From: Rosa chinensis
Taxonomy: Eukaryota; Streptophyta; Magnoliopsida; Rosales; Rosaceae
Direction: 5' to 3'
Length of the DNA stretch: 64,000 bases
NCBI RefSeq assembly: GCF_002994745.2
Contig: NC_037094.1
Coordinates: 62,618,139-62,682,138 of the forward strand
Shown: piece after piece, positions 57,961 through 64,000 of the stretch
How positions within the stretch are numbered: position 1 is the first letter of the stretch
Layout of the letters: the number at the start of each line of letters is the position of its first letter
Notes under the pieces: model-generated
What the model was told of the DNA's origin: nothing
The model's database searches: none
Seen by the model: only the letters and a program-made list of their open reading frames with translations
Made by a program: the position numbers and the translations under genes

Positions 57961-59263
57961 GGAGTAGAGAGCATTTATGAAAGAGCGTTTTGTGGTAGCG
58001 TGCCGTATAAATTAAGTATACATGTCATCGCAATATTCGGCAAACGTGAAGCTAGATAATTTAAGTTGGCGACGTGTTGTGACCAATAGACGTCTTGGGA
58101 ATTATCTGGTGATGGAATTTTATGACGAAGTTGCACAAGAGAGGGAAGAGCAAGAAGAAAAAGAAAAAGAAAAAATAACTAAAGAAAATGAAAAAAAAGA
58201 AGAAAAGAAGAAAACGACCACCAATAAGAAGAATTGAAAAAGTTTAGATAAATTAAAAACTAGTAAGAGTGGAGAATTCAACGTGGGCAAGCCTATAATT
58301 AGAGTATAGACTTTCCAATTACGAACATGACACCTAATAAAAAACACAATAATTATTAATTAAGTTAGCATCAGGCCCATCGGGCTTTCAAATATTCTAA
58401 AATCCAGAATCAGGATCTAATCCAAAAAAAAAAAAAAGAACACTCTGACTGACCTGCCGTTTTGGTACGATTTTGCGGTTTTTCAGACTTTTTTGCCCAC
58501 CCCTGAAATCTATTAAGCACAAAAGATTGATTTTTTTTAACATTCATAATTAAATACATTTGGACATTTTAAATTCCACCATTTTTTTTTTTTTAAATAA
58601 GGCTGGTCCAACTATTCTTAAGTCTTAATTAATGAAACTATAGAATAAATTTGGAGGGGGGGACATAATATCTAAACGCCAACTTACAACAGCGTAGAGA
58701 AAATGTCTTGAATCTTGCCTCCAACAAAACCATGTATTCTAACATGCATCAATTAACAAAGAGTGCTTTACTGGCAACTCCATTTACTTTACAATAACTG
58801 TGGCATATTGGAAAGATAATGCTAACACTGTTTCATAAGACAATTAAATCAGCTTCCCACTATACTGCCAATCAAAAACACCGGTGACGTACACTACGTT
58901 TCATTCTGTCACTAGGAGACTACGTCTGTTTGACGAAGCAAATAATACGTCTCCTCGCTAGACCAGACAAAGCACTAAAGGTGCGCACACAGGCATGAAA
59001 CCCGACTCGCCCTACCATACTAAAATAGGGACTTCTTTTTTCTTTATTTTTTTGAAATAAAAATGGGGACTTATTTTAATTCTAGAAACTGGAAAACTAT
59101 AATAAACTAAAACTACAAGACCCTTAAAAGCCATGGGCGTAAATCCCAAGCCCAGAGCCTAATCCAAGGGACAATGAGAAACGATCCCACTAGCTGAAGC
59201 CAATCCCAAATGCCACACAGCCACCACAAACCTAGCACCAGTACCACCACCTTTGCCACACCT
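57961..59263. other. AT-rich intergenic DNA, no gene recognised
   Basis: The frame 58022-58237 encodes a Lys/Glu-rich tail from an A/G-rich run and is not protein-like. TTGCCCACCCCTG at 58493-58505 resembles the end of a hAT-type MITE (reverse CAGGGGTGGGCAA), but I find no partner end. Poly-A/T runs occur at 58422-58439 and 58578-58595. Confidence 0.5.
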
Positions 59264-59365
59264 CTAGGGATGGCATTAAAGCCCACGGGTACGGGTACCC
59301 GCAGGTAATTTTTCCTTGTGGGTATCTGTTAACGGGTATGGGTATTAGTTTATGGGTATGGGTAA
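59264..59365 (+). mobile_element. possible hAT-type MITE end, cut by element D
   Basis: TAGGGATGGCATTAAAGCCC is followed by GGGTACGGGTACCC and several GGGTATGGGTA words, a form common at the ends of plant hAT MITEs (TAGGGATGGCA). Element D begins right after it, so the other end, if present, lies outside the window. Confidence 0.45.
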
Positions 59366-59843
59366 TGTTAATATTTAAAGTTCAGCGGTAGCTAAACTTT
59401 TATTAACGCTGGTCCGATGGGCGGACCGCTACCTACGATACTCAGAATCTCTGCTACCTGTCAAGTGAAATACAAAGGGCGTCAGAGGGAGACCGCGCTG
59501 GGCGGTCTTCTCTTCTCCGATACCTAAGTTAGTCAATGTATTTGTGTTGACAAAGTAACAGTAGGTAAGTATTAAATGCGTAATTAATGAAGAGAGAGGA
59601 GATAACCTTTTATAGGTGAGGAGGGAACTGATCTTCTCCTTGTTTTCGATGTGGGACTGATGTGCTTCAGTCCCCAGCTTCTGGAGCTTCTGATGCTGTC
59701 TTGGGGCAAGCCGGGGCTCAGGCGGTAGCTTGCTTGGCTGTGTTCCCGTAGGTCACTCCTTTGGCGGGAGTTGGTACCGCTAGCAGTAGCATGAGTGTGG
59801 CTCATTATAGCTAATTATGCTTGTAAATGACTATGTAAGTACA
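59366..59843 (-). repeat. 3' LTR of element D
   Basis: 478 bp. On the minus strand it begins TGTACTTACATAG and ends TTAATATTAACA. CCTATAAAAGG lies near 59607-59617. AGTCCCCCAAGTCCCCAG (reverse of the polypurine tract) follows at 59844. Confidence 0.88.
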
Positions 59844-59929
59844 AGTCCCCCAAGTCCCCAGTCAAGGAGGGCAATCTTGGTTAGGGAGTTGCCTAGCGGT
59901 TCGAAGCGTTGCTTCCGCCAGTCTTGCAA

Positions 59930-60185
59930 AAGCATAATTAGCGTCAGTGCATTGTCAACCATGGGCTTACTGAGCAAACACTTTATACCCTTCCGGGTGA
60001 GCCCCTGCTAGGCCCCCTAGGGAGTCCCCCACTCCCTGGCTAAGATAGACCTCCGTTTGGCTGGTGTATTGTTTGTTGAGGGGAGCTGCACTGAGCAGAG
60101 GGTGTTGGGTGGCGAACCCAATCTTTGATACCCAAGTGGCGGGGGTCAACATGTCTGATCAGGGCCGTTGAAGACTATTGACGCA
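59930..60185 (-). repeat. conserved Tat 3' module (element D copy)
   Basis: Matches the modules of A, B and C, for example GGGAGTCCCCCACTCCCTGG and TTGTTTGTTGAGGGGAGCTG. Confidence 0.8.
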
Positions 60186-60379
60186 TCCCCCCTACCTGTC
60201 CCAGAGGACCATGTTTTGATTGGAACGCCGAGTTGCGGTCGTTGTCAAAGTCAGGCGTTGCCTCTGGAAATCGCCTCTGGCGGAAGTGCCTTCGCTAGTG
60301 ATAAGTGGCCGGCAATGTCGCTAGGACCTACCAGCAGCCTAGTGCATGGCATTGCAGCCAGTGGTGACGGTCTTCCTAG

Positions 60380-61115
60380 GTGTTGAGGGAGGTCTCGCTA
60401 GCGGAGTTGTCCTTATCGGAGATTAGCTCGCTTGCAAGATGGAAAGAGAGAAGTTGCGCTTAGCGGAGAATGTATCGCTTGCAAGAAGAAAAAGGGGAAG
60501 TTCCGCTAGCGGTGTGGCGCTTAGCGGAAACTGTCTCACTTGCAAGAAGAAAAGGGAGAAGTTCCGCTAGCGGTGTGGCGCTTAGAGGAAACTGTCTGGC
60601 TTGCAAGAAGAAAAGGGAGAAGTTTTGCTAGCGGTGTTGTGCTTAGCAGAAACTGTCTTGCTTGCAAGAAGAAAATGGAGAAGTTCCGCTACGGCGTTGC
60701 GCTTAGCGCAGACTGTCTTGCTTGTAAGAAGAAAAGGGAGAAGTTCCGCTAGCGGTGTTGCGCTTTGCGGAAACTATCTCGCTTCCAAGATGGGAAGAGA
60801 GAAGTTCTGCTAGCGGAGTTGCGCGTAGCGGAAACTGTCTCGCTTGCAAGATGAGAAGAGAGAAGTTTCGCTAGAGGAGTTGCGCCTAGCAGGGACTGTC
60901 TCGCTTGCAAGATGGAAGAGAGAAGTTCCGCTAGCGGAATTGCTCCTAGTGGGGACTTTCTCGCTTGCATGATGGAAAGAGAGAAGTTCTGCTAGCGGAG
61001 TTGCCGCTAGCGGAGACCGTCTCGCTTGCAAGAAGAAAAGGGAGAAGTTACGCTAGAGGAGTTGCGCTTAGCGGAAATTATCTTGCTTGCAAGATGGGAA
61101 GAGAGATAGTTCCGC
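60380..61115 (+). repeat. ~61-bp tandem array upstream of opposite-strand gene (D)
   Basis: About eleven units of 58-62 bp: AAGTTCCGCTAGCGGTGTTG, then CGCTTAGCGGAAACTGTCTC, then GCTTGCAAGAAGAAAAGGGA. The core CCGCTAGCGGnGTTnCGCT is shared with A and C, but the rest of the unit differs, so each lineage has amplified its own variant. Confidence 0.93.
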
Positions 61116-61407
61116 CAGTGGAGTTACGTTTAGCGTAAATTTCGTCGACTGGTACTTTTCCTCTTCCGTGGTAACATCGGGTAGACGCTTCTTGTGACTG
61201 CCTGACACGTGGCCGTCACTGATTTGGTTAGCGTGTGTGATAACGTCTCTTCAGCACGCCCGTCGCCTCGCCATTAATGCTAGTAATTATTGATTTTGTA
61301 ACTGAGGCGTCGCCTCGGTTAATCTGGAGAGTAAGTGCGTTTGTGGGGCATGTGTATGGTTGTGGCGCGATGTCATTTTTTCAGCAGATGGCGTAGATTA
61401 GTTTGAT

Positions 61408-61420
61408 GTTGACATAAAAG
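61408..61420 (+). promoter_or_regulatory. TATA-like promoter of opposite-strand gene (D)
   Basis: GTTGACATAAAAG, in the same relative place as in A and C, with the probable leader-intron donor GAGGTTGGTA near 61600. Confidence 0.6.
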
Positions 61421-61932
61421 AGAGGGAAACCTTATGTTTTGGAAGTTTTCACCTTGAACTAGTATCGTCGTCTTTAACCTTGGTTTTCTGTGTTCCGAGA
61501 AGATTGCTACGATTCCGTGAGGTTGTCGATCCTTGAAGCATGAAGATCTCCTGTAGTGAAGAGAAGCATCTTCGGTCGCACCAAAGTCTTCATCTTTGAG
61601 GTTGGTACTCTGAATCCCATCCCTGTTTTATTGGATTTCCGTGTTTGCTTTTGTCGGTTTCTGGGTTTTTTCCTATTTGGGGTGCTTTGTTCCTCCCCAG
61701 TGTGCTCTGAGGGTGTAAAGCGAGTTTTGGGAATGGGTTTTGGTGTTTGGTAGAGAGTTAGGGTTTAGGGGTTTGCTGGATGGTCGAATCTGGGTTTTTG
61801 AGTATATGGGTGCTCTCTGTTCTTGTTTTTGTATTTACCGGGCAACTGTTCTTGATGTTCCTGGATATGAATGGTAAAGGGATAGTCTAGATCTTGTACG
61901 AACTGACTGGTTTGGGTTTTTAGAGTTTTGGG

Positions 61933-62705
61933 ATGGCTAGCGTCATAGAGATTTCAAGCGGTGAGGATTCCGGGTCTAACGAGTCGCTCAACATGGCGAA
62001 TAGGGTTTTTATTGACTCTTTGCTTCCGTCTACCCCTGCAGGAACCTCCTAGTCCGAACCGCTAAACATTGCACCGCTACAGACCATACCCTGGGAAGTT
62101 TCCATGGGTCGTGCTGGCCGTCCTGAGAGTTCTAGGGCAGGAGAGGATGCCAATACTCGCAAAAGGCCGGAGGATAGGCTGGCGAGTAATAGCGCCGCTA
62201 GCGGATCCGCTAATGGGGTGAGAGAGGCTGGGGGGAAGAGGTTGCTCATCTGGGAGCGGAGGGGAATCGTGTGGCGTCTGTCGCTGTGGAGGTGTTCAAG
62301 CAGTCGGCGGAGTACAAGAAAGCGTTGACTGAGGCGGCAAAGGCTGGTGTTATGGCCAACGTGGAGTTGCTGAAGCAAAAGGGCGCCATTGACTGGATCA
62401 AGGCGTCCCAGCCCTTTGGGTCGTCAAGTCAGAACGCACCACTCGCGTAGGGTATGGTTCACGCCGAGGTTGAGGGTGCCCTCTCAGGTAGCGGGGAGAG
62501 TGATGTGCGTCCGGCGGAAGACCCTCAGCATACCCCGCCCCCTACTCAGTCCGAGGTCTCTCGTGCTGGCTTTCTGGCCGCCCACACTCGAGCGGATGGC
62601 ACCATTGTAACGCCGAACCCTATCACTCGTGGATCCGATCAGACAAGCCGTCAGTCCGAGCAACAACCTCTGCAGGAGGGCGAGACTGCCGCTGATGCCC
62701 CTTAG
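61933..62705 (+). pseudogene. opposite-strand Tat gene of element D, internally deleted
   Basis: Starts MASVIEISSGEDSGSN at 61933 and meets a TAG after AGTS at about 62050. After GSANGV (about 62218) it jumps to the last part of the coiled coil (62285 on, FKQSAEYKKALTEAAKAG in another frame). Compared with A and C the entire PF04195-like region, exon 2 and most of the coiled coil are missing, roughly 1.9 kb in A. The tail SEVSRAGFLAAHTRADGT ends at 62703-62705. Confidence 0.85.
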
Positions 62706-63193
62706 CAATGAAGATATCTCCACAGCCTGTAGTGCCGCTGAGGCCTTTGCTTTTGTTTTTTGTGCCGCTAAGGCCTTTTGTAATTTAATAATATTCTTAG
62801 GCGGGTAGTCCTGACCTCTAATGTACACAACTGGTATTTTGTTTCTGAATTTTTTTTTTTCAAGTGTGGATGCGTTTGTTGATTGCATTGTTTGAATATT
62901 TTTGAACCGCTAGAGTTTTGACTGCTGTTTTGTGACTTAATGAAACATTAAAGGGATTAAAATTGTTCCAAGTGCACGATGTAGCGGACGTAGTCCCTCA
63001 AATATTGTTGGCGTTGCTAGTTGATTCTTGTGCTTGGACTTGGCAATAATGGTTTGAATAATTCCTCGTTTCATTGATAGCTGATATGTCAGCGTTTACA
63101 AAAAGCGGGGTCGTACCCGTTGGGTAGCTTCCCTTGGCTAAATATTGAGTCAAAAATTTAGCTAAGCCAAGATGCTCTAGGGTAGCGGTATGA
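62706..63193. other. spacer between converging genes of element D
   Basis: Non-coding counterpart of 27493-27901 and 52038-52481, with T runs near 62851. Nothing else seen. Confidence 0.75.
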
Positions 63194-64000
63194 CTACTTG
63201 TAGTAATATCGAAGGTGCTCGGTGTTCCAAGGGTGGGTCGTTGTGACGCCATCCTTGTCCATCAGGTAGAAGGTGTCGGGGCTAGCGATTTCCAAAATTT
63301 TGTACGGACCCTCCCACATTGGGCGGAGTGCTGTTGGTGGGGGAATGACCTCCTTCATTACCCAATCCCCTAGTTGGAGGTTCTGGGCTTTGACCCTAGC
63401 ATTGTAGAAACGCGATACCCGCTACTCGTTTTGCAAATTGTACAAATGGACCTTGTGTCGTTTTTCCTTTAGGAGGTCTCTGTCGAGGTTGACGCCCTCG
63501 CCGTTGGTCTCGGGGCAGTAGCTTTCGACCCTGGCGGTAGGTTGAGTTACCTCAATGGGTAGGACGACCTCAATTCTGAACATCATGCAGAATGGTGTTT
63601 CACCGGTGGCGGAAGTTGGGGTAGTTCTGATGGCCCATAGAACTTCTGGAAGCTTTTCCTCCCACAAACCCTTGGCTTCGTCGAGCTTCTTTTTAACAGT
63701 TTTTTGATTATCTTGTTTGCTGCTTCGACCTGGGCGTTGGTTTGCTGGTGAGCGGCAGATGCGAAACTCATCCTGGTGCCGAGGTTAGCGGTGAAAGATA
63801 TGAGTTCCTTGTTGTTGAACTGTGTGTCGTTGTCTGTGATGATTGTGTGGGGGACACCATAGCGGCAATAGATGTTCTTCCAGAGGGAGTGAGTTACCTT
63901 GGCGGTGGTGATTGCCGTCAGTGGTTCCGCCTCTATCTACTTGCTGTTATAGTCGATTGCAACAATGATGTATTTGAACTGGCTTTTGGCAGTTTGGAAT
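63194..64000 (-). pseudogene. Tat pol C terminus (integrase) of element D
   Basis: Minus-strand integrase end: LPEVLWAIRTTPTSATGETP and PTARVESYCPETNGEG, ending LRYYYK with the stop at 63194-63196. The catalytic-core Glu region reads QTNAQVEAANK (Gly to Ala). A 1-nt deletion lies near 63690 and a stop after NLQNE at about 63422. The catalytic Asp region is at the window edge. Confidence 0.9.

Larger units (their letters stand above)
59366..64000 (-). mobile_element. Ty3/gypsy Tat-lineage element D (runs off window)
   Basis: The 3' half of a minus-strand Tat element: LTR, polypurine tract, 3' module, tandem array, opposite-strand gene and the end of pol. Its LTR is more diverged from those of A and C than theirs are from each other, and its genes carry several lesions including a large deletion. 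The 5' end and TSD are outside the window. Confidence 0.92.

Noticed and set aside
58022..58237. Lys/Glu-rich ORF as a small gene
   Set aside because: An A/G-rich simple run makes the tail; no start context, homologue or conserved motif is seen.
58493..58505. hAT MITE terminus
   Set aside because: Only one end is visible and no TSD can be paired; noted in the intergenic entry only.

Overview
The window is plant nuclear DNA, best read as a eudicot repeat-rich region. The clues are one intron-containing plant C4HC3 zinc-finger gene, plant-lineage LTR retrotransposons (Ty1/copia; Ty3/gypsy of the Tat type with a second RNase H), a plant LINE with an RNase H tail, CACTA, Mutator-like and MITE elements, and plant-type TATA boxes. 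The repeat families feel Rosaceae-like, but that is a weak impression. The only host gene I would call functional is at 12717-13455. Nearly everything else is transposable element, and target-site duplications (TSDs) fix most boundaries to the base. || Layout. 1-2550: minus-strand Ty1/copia element cut by the window edge. 3836-5339: non-autonomous Mutator-like element (9-bp TSD, ~196-bp inverted repeats) carrying a gene-like fragment. 5938-12165: decayed but structurally complete Ty1/copia element (TSD TTGTG). 12207-12555: MITE (9-bp TSD) ending at the TATA box of the zinc-finger gene. 15941-43011: a LINE split by a multi-level nest: LINE > solo LTR (16720-42267, TSD TCTTT) > CACTA (19177-41508, TSD TCC, about 2.3 kb once its guests are removed, carrying gene fragments) > a second solo LTR (19683-22440, TSD CTATG) and Tat element A (22590-39838, minus strand, TSD ATAGC) > non-coding LTR element B (32049-37778, plus strand, TSD ATTTC) inside the gag-pol of A. 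45768-57545: Tat element C (plus strand, TSD TTGGT), young and nearly intact, inserted in the relic of an older Tat element. 59366-64000: Tat element D (minus strand), running off the window. || How the parts work together. A, C and D share one architecture: LTR, primer site, gag, protease, RT, RNase H, second RNase H, integrase; then a tail-to-tail gene on the opposite strand with its own TATA-like promoter and probable introns; then a ~60-bp tandem array; then a conserved 3' module, polypurine tract and LTR. The opposite-strand protein has a SUMO-interaction-like N terminus, a region resembling the 'putative gypsy-type transposon' family (PF04195) and a long coiled coil. Element B codes for nothing recognisable but keeps the same primer site and the 3' module, as expected of a parasite mobilised by Tat proteins. 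LTR divergence counted by eye (copia ~7.2%, A 3.7%, B ~2.3%, C 0.8%) agrees with the nesting order of A and B.
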